Below are positions 40,610 to 49,305 of a DNA stretch of 64,000 bases, piece by piece. The notes beneath the pieces were generated by a model that worked only from the letters and a program-made list of their open reading frames with translations, was not told where the DNA came from and searched no databases. This stretch comes from Terricaulis silvestris (GTDB lineage: Bacteria > Pseudomonadota > Alphaproteobacteria > Caulobacterales > Aquidulcibacteraceae). The translations under genes were made by a program, and so were the position numbers. Positions within the stretch are counted from its first letter, which is position 1. Each line of letters opens with the position of its first letter. The DNA lies in the NCBI RefSeq assembly GCF_009792355.1, contig NZ_CP047045.1:2568501-2632500 (forward strand). Reading direction: 5' to 3'.

Positions 40610-42424
40610 ATGTATTTTAACCAAGACGACGACGAACGCGATCCGTTCGAGTTGTTCGGCGACGAAGTCGCTGAAGACTCGCGCGGCGACATCGCGTTGC
40701 AGGAGTTCGAGAACACGACCGAAGAGCCGGCCGTGATCGAACCGCAGCAACCTGCGAAGGTTAAGACCGGTTTCTCGTGGGCGGGTTTCGCCGGCGGCCT
40801 CGCGGCCCTGGTGTGGATCGCCGGCGCAATCGGCGGACCGCTTTCATATTTTGGCGTCACCGCCGTGTTGGCGATGGACCCGGCGATGCAAGCCGGTCTG
40901 CTCGCTTTGGCGTTCGGACCTGCTCTGCTGTTCTGGGTTTCTGCTTCGGCCGCCGGTGAATCGCTGAAGACGCGTTACCTGACGACTGAACTGACGCGCC
41001 TCAGCCAGCAAGCGCGCTTCCCGACGGAAGCGGCTGAGCTGGAAGCACAACGCGTTTCCAACACGGTGAAGAACGAGATCGAGTCGCTGAACGACGCGGT
41101 GTCGGCCGCACTGGATCGTCTCGCGGAACTGGAAACGGTCGCTCAGCGCAACGCCAACTTGTTCGGTGAAGCCATCAACGCTTCGCGCGATAACGCCGCT
41201 CAGCTCTCTTACGCCCTCAAGGTCGAGCGCGACGCCATCGTCGAACTCAACACCGACCTCAAGGGCCAGACCGAAGTGATCGCGCACTCGGTGGGCCGCC
41301 AGGTCCGCCTGATGCGTGAAGCGTCGAAGATCGTGAAGACGGAAGTCGGCGCGGCTGAGGACGCGCTGCAGTCGCACTTGTCCTCGTTCGCCGCTTCGGC
41401 GCACGAAATGGGCGAGCGCACTGCCGCCTTCCATCACGCCGCCGACAGCGCCGCTCACGCGACCGCTTCGCTCAACGGCTCGATGACCGAAATGCTGGAC
41501 GGCCTAACGCAAGCCACGCGTCTGACCGAAACCGCGAAGAAGTCGACTGCCGAAGCCGTGCTGGCCGCCAACGAAACCGCGAGCGCGGTTCGTGAAACGA
41601 CCCGCACCGCCGTGCAGGAGGCCAAGCGCGCTGCGCAGCTGATCCGCGCCGAAACGGTTGCGTTGCAAGACGCCGCCGCCGAGACGCTGGCCAAGCTGCA
41701 AGACGCCGCTCACGCCGCTCGCATGGCTTCGGAAGAAAGCCAAGCCGCCGCCGACTATCACGCCGCGTCGATCGAGAAGCGCCTCGGCGCCCTCGCCTCG
41801 GCCGCTGGCGCGAAGAAGGTTGCAGCACCTGCGCCGCGTCCGGTTGCACAGCGTCCGGTCGAGCGTCAGCCGGAGCCGGTCATGGTGCGCGAAGAAGTGA
41901 CGACGTTGCACGCCGCGGCGACCGCTGCGGTGGGCCGTGGTTCATCGCGTGGCCGCGTTGACGTTGCCGAGCCAAAGCGCGTGTTCAAAGGCTTCGGTTC
42001 GTGGGGCAACTTCATGCCGCAGCGCGACGACGGGCCGACGCCTACCGCCGCCAACGAAAGCGCGTTCGAACTCGCTGACTTCGGTTCGTCCACGACCCGC
42101 AAGGATCCGGACACCGAGCTCAAGTCTGGCGCGATCGACCTGGTGACAGACGCCGGTGTTGATCTCGGCGACATTCTGAACGCTTCGGACCTTGAGCGCA
42201 TCGCCCGCAATTCGCGGGATGGCGCTTCGGCCCGCCGCCGTTCGGTGATCGATGCCGCTCCGGGTGCGGTTACCCGCATCTCGCGCCACGTTCGCCGCAA
42301 CGCGAAAGCGCACGATGTAGCAATTGCCTTCCGCGCCCGTCCCGATCTCGCCAAGAGCGAGAAAAAGGGCGAAGGCTCGGAGTTGGTCCGCGCTTACCTG
42401 TTGATCGACGCCGCGCTGGGTTGA
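40610..42424 (+). CDS. Membrane-anchored coiled-coil protein (TipN-like layout), copy 2
   Basis: This 604-residue paralog of the preceding gene starts at ATG 40610 (MYFNQDDDERDPFELFGDEV). It has an acidic N-terminal ~50 residues absent from copy 1, then two membrane helices near 57-79 and 88-112. A coiled coil follows (~115-430; KKSTAEAVLAANETASAVRE and TRTAVQEAKRAAQLIRAETV match copy 1). A linker leads to the shared C-terminal domain (SDLERIARNSRDGASARRRS) ending AYLLIDAALG. The last 31 bp overlap the opposing lipoprotein gene. The frame extension to 40478 is unlikely to be translated. Confidence 0.78.
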   Translation: MYFNQDDDERDPFELFGDEVAEDSRGDIALQEFENTTEEPAVIEPQQPAKVKTGFSWAGFAGGLAALVWIAGAIGGPLSYFGVTAVLAMDPAMQAGLLALAFGPALLFWVSASAAGESLKTRYLTTELTRLSQQARFPTEAAELEAQRVSNTVKNEIESLNDAVSAALDRLAELETVAQRNANLFGEAINASRDNAAQLSYALKVERDAIVELNTDLKGQTEVIAHSVGRQVRLMREASKIVKTEVGAAEDALQSHLSSFAASAHEMGERTAAFHHAADSAAHATASLNGSMTEMLDGLTQATRLTETAKKSTAEAVLAANETASAVRETTRTAVQEAKRAAQLIRAETVALQDAAAETLAKLQDAAHAARMASEESQAAADYHAASIEKRLGALASAAGAKKVAAPAPRPVAQRPVERQPEPVMVREEVTTLHAAATAAVGRGSSRGRVDVAEPKRVFKGFGSWGNFMPQRDDGPTPTAANESAFELADFGSSTTRKDPDTELKSGAIDLVTDAGVDLGDILNASDLERIARNSRDGASARRRSVIDAAPGAVTRISRHVRRNAKAHDVAIAFRARPDLAKSEKKGEGSELVRAYLLIDAALG

Positions 42425-43038
42425 TCAGCCTCTTCGGCGATCCGGGCTTGTTCCTGGGTCGCCGCATCTGCCGCAAACATCCCAATGCGCGCGCTGCCTT
42501 CACGGGCGGCGCGCGCAAGCGCTTGAGCGGCTATCGATGACGAGCGGTCGGAGACCGGCGCTTCAGCGACAACCAGTTCCGACGCGATGATGCGCCGGCC
42601 TTGGGCGACAAGGCGCACATCCGCGGAGAAACGTGCAGTCATAGTCTCTTCGCGCACCTCGAAGTCGAGCACTTCCCAGCGAATTTCGTAGTCGGCACGC
42701 GCTTCTCCGGATCGCGTCGAGGCGCGGAAGCGGCCTTGGCGGATCACGGTTTCAGCTAACACTTGCTGCAGCGCGTCCGAGGCGCGGTTCGACCACTGCG
42801 ATTCCGCCACGTAGGCGATGGTGTCGCCGGTGCGCCAGATCAAATCAGCGCCGAGCAGCGCGCGTTCGCCGGTCGGCGCCGCGACGGCCACCACAGCATC
42901 GAGCGGTTCGCCTTGCAGCTCTTGCACGTCCTGCGCTTCCAGCACGTAGGTGCGCGGCGGTGGCGGCGGTTTCGGCAGCAGAGAGATACAGCCGCCGAGG
43001 GCGCTCGTCGCGGCGAGAAGAAGGATGAGGCGCTTCAT
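42394..43038 (-). CDS. ABC transporter auxiliary lipoprotein (Mla/MCE system)
   Basis: This 214-residue lipoprotein (lipobox SALGGC) matches the ABC-type transport auxiliary component found next to MCE systems. The blocks YVLEAQDVQELQGEPLDAVV, GADLIWRTGDTIAYVAESQW, NRASDALQQVLAETVIRQGR and DYEIRWEVLDFEVREETMTA are typical. It should sit at the inner face of the outer membrane and help pass lipids. The start overlaps the MCE gene stop by 4 nt. The C-terminal 31 bp overlap the opposing coiled-coil gene at 40610-42424. Confidence 0.85.
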   Translation of the reverse strand: MKRLILLLAATSALGGCISLLPKPPPPPRTYVLEAQDVQELQGEPLDAVVAVAAPTGERALLGADLIWRTGDTIAYVAESQWSNRASDALQQVLAETVIRQGRFRASTRSGEARADYEIRWEVLDFEVREETMTARFSADVRLVAQGRRIIASELVVAEAPVSDRSSSIAAQALARAAREGSARIGMFAADAATQEQARIAEEADQPSAASINR

Positions 43039-43886
43039 GGCCGCAGCTCCACGGTGGGCCGCGGCGCGCGCGGCGTAAGGACGGATGGGTTTTCTTCAAG
43101 ATTGTTGGCGACGCGGCTGATGCCGGCGGCGGCGCGTCGAATTTCTTCCGCAGCGAGCGCCAGCTCCGGCAACGTTTCACCGGCTGCGACGCCGGCTGCG
43201 GCGTTGACTTGGCTCAGCACTTGGTCAAGTTCAGCCAGATCGCTCTGCATCTGGCGCGCGAGTGTGGCGACCTCGGTAGCGGCGACGCCGGATTGCGTGA
43301 TGACGGAGCGCTGATCGGCAAGCTGGTTGGAAACCGTTTCCAGGTTTTCAACGATGCGCGTGACGCGCGCGATGTTTTCGTCGGTGAGGAGATCGCGCAC
43401 GGCGGCCATGGCTTCGCTGGCGCGCAGTGCAATATCTTCCGAGCGCGCGAGCAGTTCGTCGACTTGGCTGCCGCGGCCGACGATGCGCGGCAGCGGGCCG
43501 CCGAACATGTCGCTGCGCAGCAATTCAGACTCAGCGCCGCCGGGTGAAAGCTGGATCAACGTCACGCCGGTGAGACCGATCGGCTCAAGCTGAGCCTCGG
43601 TGTCTGTCTTGACCGGCACATCGCTGGAGACGCGGATGCGGGCGATGACGCGGTTGGTGTTGTCGGGATCGATGCGCAGCGACTCCACTTCGCCGACCTT
43701 GATGCCGTTGAAGCGCACTTCGCCGCCTTCGGTGAGCCCGCGCACCGGGTCGTCGAAGACGACGTCGTATTGATTGAAGCCGCGGCGGAGGTCACCGGTC
43801 GACATCCACATCGCGAACAACATGATGAGGACGGCGCCGATCACGGTCGCCGCGCCTATCATTACGTAGTGTGCCTTCGTTTCCAT
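43035..43886 (-). CDS. mlaD: MlaD/MCE-family substrate-binding protein
   Basis: This 283-residue protein has an N-terminal membrane anchor (YVMIGAATVIGAVLIMLFAM) and one MCE domain (YDVVFDDPVRGLTEGGEVRF; GIKVGEVESLRIDPDN; LEPIGLTGVTLIQLSPGG). A long helical C-terminal part follows (AMAAVRDLLTDENIARVTRI). MCE proteins form rings that carry phospholipids across the periplasm. The ATP-binding gene is immediately upstream (gap of 4 bp) and the auxiliary lipoprotein immediately downstream. The helical C-terminal part is longer than in E. coli MlaD, as in other alphaproteobacterial forms. Confidence 0.92.
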   Translation of the reverse strand: METKAHYVMIGAATVIGAVLIMLFAMWMSTGDLRRGFNQYDVVFDDPVRGLTEGGEVRFNGIKVGEVESLRIDPDNTNRVIARIRVSSDVPVKTDTEAQLEPIGLTGVTLIQLSPGGAESELLRSDMFGGPLPRIVGRGSQVDELLARSEDIALRASEAMAAVRDLLTDENIARVTRIVENLETVSNQLADQRSVITQSGVAATEVATLARQMQSDLAELDQVLSQVNAAAGVAAGETLPELALAAEEIRRAAAGISRVANNLEENPSVLTPRAPRPTVELRP

Positions 43887-43890
43887 CTCA

Positions 43891-44640
43891 TCACCCTCCG
43901 GCGGCGCGCCCTGCTGCGCGTCCGCGCGGTCCTGAGAAATATTCCTTCACCCAGCCGTCAGCGTCGGCGACGATCTCTTCGATCGTTCCGAGTGCCGCGA
44001 CTTTGCCTTCGTAGAGAACAGCGACGCGGTCGCAGATCGCGTGCAGCGTATCGAGGTCGTGCGTAACCAAAAAAACCGTGAGGCCCAGCGAGCGTGCGAG
44101 TTCCTCGGTCATGCGATCAAAGTTCTCGGCGCCGATCGGATCCAGGCCCGCTGTCGGCTCGTCGAGGAACAACAGTTCCGGATCTAGCGCGAGTGCGCGT
44201 GCGACGGCGGCGCGCTTGCGCATGCCGCCGGAAATTTGCGCCGGCTTTTTGTAGAACGCGTCAGGACCAAGGCCGGCCATGGTGAGCTTCAGGCCGGCGA
44301 TCTCGCTCCGGAGGTGTGCAGAAATACGCGTGTGCTCGCGCAGCGGCGCTTCGACATTTTCGAGCACGGTGAGATTGGAAAACAGCGCGCCGTCCTGGAA
44401 CATGACGCCGAGGCGCGGCTTGCGCTCGTCCTCTTCAAAACACGGGAAGCTGATCTCGCCTTCCGTCGGCGTCTCCAGGCCGACGACCTCTCGCAGCAAC
44501 ACAGACTTGCCAGTACCGGACGGGCCGACAACGCCCATGATCTCACCACGGCGCACATCGAGGTCGAGCCCGTTGTGTACGGTCTGCTCGCCGAAGCGTG
44601 TGACAAGACCCCGAACGCGGATGGCGATCTCCTCACTCAC
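43891..44640 (-). CDS. mlaF: ABC transporter ATP-binding protein MlaF
   Basis: This 249-residue ABC ATPase drives the MlaE permease. Walker A is GPSGTGKSVLLREV, the signature is ISGGMRKRAAVAR, Walker B is LLFLDEPTAGLDP, and the H-loop is LVTHDL. The A-loop aromatic region and the MlaF-type insert (FPCFEEDERKPRLGVMFQDG) are typical. The start overlaps the MlaE stop by 4 nt (ATGA), so the two are translationally coupled. Confidence 0.95.
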   Translation of the reverse strand: MSEEIAIRVRGLVTRFGEQTVHNGLDLDVRRGEIMGVVGPSGTGKSVLLREVVGLETPTEGEISFPCFEEDERKPRLGVMFQDGALFSNLTVLENVEAPLREHTRISAHLRSEIAGLKLTMAGLGPDAFYKKPAQISGGMRKRAAVARALALDPELLFLDEPTAGLDPIGAENFDRMTEELARSLGLTVFLVTHDLDTLHAICDRVAVLYEGKVAALGTIEEIVADADGWVKEYFSGPRGRAAGRAAGG

Positions 44641-45770
44641 AGGTCCAACTCCAGGAACCAGAGCGCGAACAACGCATCCATCAGGATGACCATGAAGATG
44701 GCCTGCACCACGGACGACGTGACTTTGCGGCCGAGCGAGCCGACATCGCCGCCGACAGAGAGTCCCTGCTTGCAGGCGATGATGGTAAGCACGAGCGCGA
44801 ACGGCGCAGCCTTGGAGAATCCGACCCAGAAATGCTGGGCCGGTACCACCTCGGAAATACGCGCGAAGAACATGTTGGGACTGACGCCGAGTTCGCCCCA
44901 GGTGACGAGCAAGCCGCCGAACATGCCGGCCATCATGGCGGCGAAGGTGAGAATCGGCGTCATGATCAGCATGGCGATGACGCGCGGTGCGACCAGCGCT
45001 TCCATCGGATCGATGCCGATGACGCGCATGGCGTCGATTTCCTGGCGCATCTTCATGGCGCCGATCTCGGCGGTGAAGGCGCTGTTGGTGCGGCCCGCGA
45101 GCAGCACGGCGGTGATGACGACGCCGAATTCGCGCAGCATCGAAAACGCCACGAGCTCGACCGTGAACACGGAAGCGCCAAAATCGCCAAGGATGCGCGC
45201 GCCGAGATAGGCAACGACCATGCCGATAAAAAACGCCAGCAGCGCAACGATCGGCATTGCGTTGAGACCCGCCACTTCCATCGTGTGGACGACGGAGACC
45301 CAGCGAATGCGGCGAGGATTGGTGACGAGGCGCGACAGCACGACGAGCGTTTCGCCTAGAAACGAAACGGTATCGATGATCTCGTGGCCGATCGAAGCCA
45401 TAATGCGGCCGACTCGTTCGAGGAAACCGTTGAGGCCGGTCGGGCGCTGCGGTTTTTCCACGATGGGCGCGATGGATTTGCGCGCGGCGGCGAGCAAACG
45501 CATGGCGTTGGAGTGGTCGCCGCGAATGGCGATGCGGGCTTTGTCGCCGGCGGGGCTTTCGCGGAAGGTGCGGTCGAGCAGATAGGCGCCAGCCACATCC
45601 ATGCGGCCGAGATTGGAGACGTCGACCACGGCGCCCGGCTTTAACCGGTTCGCAACCGCGCGCAGCTCGGCTTCCAGCGCGGCAATGGTGTCCACGGTCC
45701 AGTCGCCGGAGAGCGACAGGACCGGCCCACGGCCGTTCTCCTGGAAGTCGAATGCGGCCTCAGCGGCCAT
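44637..45770 (-). CDS. mlaE: MlaE-type permease with fused N-terminal STAS domain
   Basis: This 377-residue protein starts at ATG 45770 (MAAEAAFDFQENGRGPVLSL). Residues ~10-100 are a STAS domain (LSGDWTVDTIAALEAELRAV; VDVSNLGRMDVAGAYLLDRT), the role taken by separate MlaB in E. coli. The rest is the MlaE permease with about five or six helices. The hallmark LREFGVVITAVLLAGRTNSA and FTAEIGAMKMRQEIDAMRVIGIDPME (interrupted here) are intact. It is the first gene of the operon. The STAS-permease fusion is known in alphaproteobacteria and other groups. Confidence 0.94.
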   Translation of the reverse strand: MAAEAAFDFQENGRGPVLSLSGDWTVDTIAALEAELRAVANRLKPGAVVDVSNLGRMDVAGAYLLDRTFRESPAGDKARIAIRGDHSNAMRLLAAARKSIAPIVEKPQRPTGLNGFLERVGRIMASIGHEIIDTVSFLGETLVVLSRLVTNPRRIRWVSVVHTMEVAGLNAMPIVALLAFFIGMVVAYLGARILGDFGASVFTVELVAFSMLREFGVVITAVLLAGRTNSAFTAEIGAMKMRQEIDAMRVIGIDPMEALVAPRVIAMLIMTPILTFAAMMAGMFGGLLVTWGELGVSPNMFFARISEVVPAQHFWVGFSKAAPFALVLTIIACKQGLSVGGDVGSLGRKVTSSVVQAIFMVILMDALFALWFLELDL

Positions 45771-45889
45771 AAAACGCGTCCCTTCAGGCTTTCTGCCCGT
45801 CAACCATTAGGGGCTAACAGAAAATATTAGGCAAAGAACGGCTGCGCGCGCTGCTGGTTGGCGAAGTTCTCGCAGCAGGCGAAAAATAG

Positions 45890-47092
45890 TTAACGAGGTG
45901 TTGCTTTCGAGGCGCGCCGCTCGAGTAACAGAAGCGCTAACGCGCCGCCCGCGACAGCGATCCCTGCCATGGCCCAGTATCCTTGCGCGCCAACAGCATC
46001 GTAGAGCGCGCCAGACAAAAGCGTGGCCATGCCCATGAGCAAACCCGCGGATAGCCCTGCGTAGAGCGTTTGCGCGGTGGCGGCGGAGGATTCCGGCGTG
46101 TCACGGAACAATAGACGCATGGCGCCGATATGGGCGGCGGCGAAGCTGAACACGTGCAGCGCCTGAAGCGGCCAGAGGATGAAGCCGGTCGGCGCGAAGC
46201 CCATGGCGACCCACCGGATCACTGCGCCAATCGAGCCGATTATGATCAGCGCTTCCGGCGTGGTGCGGCGCTCGATCGGCGGCAAGCACCAGAGGAAGAT
46301 GACTTCAACCGCGACGCCGAACGCCCACAACAGGCCGACAATCTCAGCGGGAATCCCCTGCTCGCGCCAGACCAGCGTCGAGAAGCCGTAGTAGAACGCG
46401 TGTGCGCATTGGATCAGGCCGCACGCGAAAATCAGGATCACAAAGCGGCGGTTGCGCATCAGCTCCGCGATGCGGCTGAACCCGGCGCGCTGTGTCACGA
46501 CATGCTGCGGCGGTGGGTCTGGCAGCATCGCAAGCCACGACGATGCGCACACGCTCGCGAGCGACAGCAGCACCCAAGCGACCGTCGCGCCGACGCCGAA
46601 GCGCGCCACGAGCAGGCCGCCGACAATGTTGGCGAACATGAACGCGACCGAGCCGATGCCGCGCGCGACGCCGTATGGAATGCGCCCGTCCGCGGTGGCG
46701 CGAAGCGTCGCTGCTTCAATCAGGGGCGTCAGGGTTTGCGACAGCGATAGCGCGATGAGACCGAAGATAAGCAGCTGCCAGAAGCCGCTGGCGAGGAAGA
46801 AGAACACGGCGTAGGCGGCGACGGCGGCGATCGAGATAAGGCGCAACGGCGTGCGGCGGTCGGCGACGCCGTCGGCCCAATGCGCGATGGTGGGGCCGAT
46901 GAGGATGCGCGCCAGTTGCGGCAGCGAAAGCACCGCGCCGATCTCGGCGCCGGTCAAGCCGCGTTCGGCCTCCAGCCAACGCGGCAGGAAAACCAGAATC
47001 ACACCGGCCGCCGTGTAGAGACACGACATCACCAGCGTCACGCGCACAGCGCGGGAGGCGAGCAACGGTGTGGGGGTTGGTTCGGCGCTCAC
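45890..47092 (-). CDS. MFS transporter
   Basis: This 400-residue, 12-helix major facilitator resembles the 3-phenylpropionate/nucleoside-type group. Loop 2-3 carries AHWADGVADRRTPLRLISIA, the counterpart of the MFS motif G-x-x-x-D-R. Further blocks are GVARGIGSVAFMFANIVGGL and YYGFSTLVWREQGIPAEIVG. Substrate unknown. It is divergent from proline iminopeptidase at 47179 across 86 bp. About 120 bp separates it from the Mla operon upstream, and I see no clear terminator there. Confidence 0.88.
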   Translation of the reverse strand: MSAEPTPTPLLASRAVRVTLVMSCLYTAAGVILVFLPRWLEAERGLTGAEIGAVLSLPQLARILIGPTIAHWADGVADRRTPLRLISIAAVAAYAVFFFLASGFWQLLIFGLIALSLSQTLTPLIEAATLRATADGRIPYGVARGIGSVAFMFANIVGGLLVARFGVGATVAWVLLSLASVCASSWLAMLPDPPPQHVVTQRAGFSRIAELMRNRRFVILIFACGLIQCAHAFYYGFSTLVWREQGIPAEIVGLLWAFGVAVEVIFLWCLPPIERRTTPEALIIIGSIGAVIRWVAMGFAPTGFILWPLQALHVFSFAAAHIGAMRLLFRDTPESSAATAQTLYAGLSAGLLMGMATLLSGALYDAVGAQGYWAMAGIAVAGGALALLLLERRASKATPR

Positions 47093-47178
47093 CCACAGCG
47101 CCTAGCACTTAGGCAATTTCAACGGGAGAGGTGAAACGGCGGCTTGCCCGTGGCGGCGCACGCTCCTAACCAAGCGTC

Positions 47179-48159
47179 ATGTACGGACAATCCACGCCAC
47201 CGCGCCGCGACCTCTACCCTGCCATCGAAGCCTCGCATGGTGAGATGCTGAAGGTTTCGGACCTGCATTCCATTTACATGGAAACGAGTGGCAACATGCG
47301 CGGGCGTCCGGTGGTGGCGCTCCATGGCGGACCTGGCGGAGGGCTGTCGCCGGAAATGCGCCGCTTCTTCGATCCGCAGCGCTATCGCATCGTGATGATG
47401 GATCAGCGCGGCTGCGGCCGCTCGACGCCGCACGCGGAGGTGCGCGAGAACACCACCTGGGATCTCGTCGCCGACATGGAGCGCGTGCGCGAGAAGCTCG
47501 GGATCGACAAGTGGTTGGTGTTCGGCGGTTCGTGGGGCTCGACGCTGGCGCTGGCGTACGCGGCAAAGCATCCGGAGCGGGTCGCGGGTCTGGTGCTGCG
47601 TGGAATTTTTCTGCTGCGGAAGAGTGAGATCGATTGGTTCTATCAGAACGGCGCGAGCCACGTGTATCCGGACGCCTTCGCGCGGTATGTCGGCGTGATC
47701 CCGGAAAACGAGCGCGGCGATCTGCTGACAGCGTTTAACACGCGGCTGACCTCCAACGATTGGGCGACGCGGCTGGCGGCGGCGCGGGTCTGGGCGCGCT
47801 GGGAAGGCGAGACGATCTCCATCGCGGGGCCGAGTGCGCTGCCTTCGCGGTTCAATGAGGATCGGTTCGTCGAAGCGTTCGCGCGGATTGAGAACCACTA
47901 TTTCATGAACGGCGGCTTCTTTGAACACGATGGCTGGCTGTTGGATCAGGCGCCGCTCTTACGCCACATCCCCTGCCGGATCGCGCACGGACGCTACGAT
48001 ATGTGCACGCCGCTAACGTCAGCGTGGGAATTGAAGCAACGCTGGCCGGAAGCGGAGCTGGAGATCATCCACGACGCAGGACACAGCTCGCTAGAGCCTG
48101 GCATTGTCGATGCGCTGGTGCGCGCGACCGATTGGATGGCGGATCGCGCGGCCTGGTAA
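47179..48159 (+). CDS. pip: Proline iminopeptidase
   Basis: This 326-residue alpha/beta hydrolase removes N-terminal proline from peptides. The oxyanion motif is HGGPGGG. The nucleophile Ser is in FGGSWGSTLALAYA, the family signature, the catalytic Asp lies in HGRYDMC and the His in HDAGHSS. DQRGCGRSTPH and NTTWDLVADMERVREKLGI are also classic. Length is typical. Cytoplasmic, no signal. It ends with TAA directly abutting the opposing rodA stop. Confidence 0.95.
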   Translation: MYGQSTPPRRDLYPAIEASHGEMLKVSDLHSIYMETSGNMRGRPVVALHGGPGGGLSPEMRRFFDPQRYRIVMMDQRGCGRSTPHAEVRENTTWDLVADMERVREKLGIDKWLVFGGSWGSTLALAYAAKHPERVAGLVLRGIFLLRKSEIDWFYQNGASHVYPDAFARYVGVIPENERGDLLTAFNTRLTSNDWATRLAAARVWARWEGETISIAGPSALPSRFNEDRFVEAFARIENHYFMNGGFFEHDGWLLDQAPLLRHIPCRIAHGRYDMCTPLTSAWELKQRWPEAELEIIHDAGHSSLEPGIVDALVRATDWMADRAAW

Positions 48160-49305
48160 TTACCACAGCCAGCCGCGCGCTCCGTGCTGGTCACGGTGCA
48201 AGTCGATGCTGAGCACGATCGTGTATCCGGCCATCAGCGTGAACATCGCGGTGCCGCCGAAGCTGATGATGGGCAGCGGAATGCCGACCACTGGTACGAG
48301 GCCGATCACCATCGCCGTATTGATGAAGACGTAGCACGCTAGCGTGGCGGCCACTCCGGCGGCGGCGAGTTTGCCAAACAACGAACGTGCGCGCAGCGCC
48401 ACTTGCATCGTCAACGCCATCAGCGCGCCGAACAGCCCAAGCACCAGCGCGCCACCGAGCAGGCCGAATTCCTCGACGATCATCGTGAAGATGAAGTCGG
48501 TGTGCTTTTCCGGCAGGAAGTCGAGCTGGCTTTGCGTGCCTTGCAAATAGCCGCGACCAAAAAGTCCGGCGGAGCCGATCGCGATCTTCGATTGCAGCAC
48601 GTGGTAGCCGGCGCCGAGCGGATCGTCGGTGATGCCGAGGAAGACGTTGACGCGGTCGCGCTGATAGCCGTGCAACAGACTTGTGTAGGCGAAGATGGCG
48701 CCGCCGACAGCGACGATCGCGCCCGCCGCAATGATCCGCCACAACAGACCGCCCAAGAACATCACGATCAGCCCCGCGAACATCACGAGCATCGCGGTAC
48801 CAAGATCAGGCTGGTGCATGATCAGCGCGATAGGCGCGACGATCATCAGAAACGGCGGCACGATCCAGAGCACGGTGCCGGTGCGGCGCGCGTCGAGCTG
48901 ATGGTAGTAGCGCGCCAGGGCCAGCACGATGCCAATCTTCATGATCTCGGACGGCTGCAGCGAAAGCGGCCCGATATCGAGCCAGCGCGTGGCGCCCATG
49001 CGCGTCGCGCCCGCGACTTCAACGCCGACAAGCAAGAGCAGCCCTACGGCGTAGAGCGGATAAGCGATCGCGAGCCAGAAGCGTGTATCCAGGAACATCG
49101 CACTGAGCAGCAGGATCGAGAGCAGCACGGCGAAACGCATGCCGTGCGTCAGCGGCATTTCCGTCCACGCGCCGGATGAAACCGAAAAGTGCATCAGCAC
49201 GCCGACGAAGGCGAGCGCCACGAGGATCGTGATGATGCCCCAGTTGAGCTTGCGGAAGCGGTCGAAAATTGTGTTCGGACTTGAGCCGATGGAGAGCGCC
49301 GTCAT
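48160..49305 (-). CDS. rodA: Peptidoglycan glycosyltransferase RodA
   Basis: This 381-residue SEDS protein with ten helices polymerises glycan strands for elongation. Conserved pieces are DIGPLSLQPSEIMKIGIVLA (catalytic region), HQPDLGTAMLVMFAGLIVMF, YQRDRVNVFL, FLPEKHTDFIFTMIVEEFGL and GLVPVVGIPLPIISFGGTAM. It overlaps the PBP2 stop by 4 nt and is last in the mreB-mreC-mreD-mrdA-rodA operon, the standard order. Its stop abuts that of the opposing pip. Confidence 0.97.
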   Translation of the reverse strand: MTALSIGSSPNTIFDRFRKLNWGIITILVALAFVGVLMHFSVSSGAWTEMPLTHGMRFAVLLSILLLSAMFLDTRFWLAIAYPLYAVGLLLLVGVEVAGATRMGATRWLDIGPLSLQPSEIMKIGIVLALARYYHQLDARRTGTVLWIVPPFLMIVAPIALIMHQPDLGTAMLVMFAGLIVMFLGGLLWRIIAAGAIVAVGGAIFAYTSLLHGYQRDRVNVFLGITDDPLGAGYHVLQSKIAIGSAGLFGRGYLQGTQSQLDFLPEKHTDFIFTMIVEEFGLLGGALVLGLFGALMALTMQVALRARSLFGKLAAAGVAATLACYVFINTAMVIGLVPVVGIPLPIISFGGTAMFTLMAGYTIVLSIDLHRDQHGARGWLW

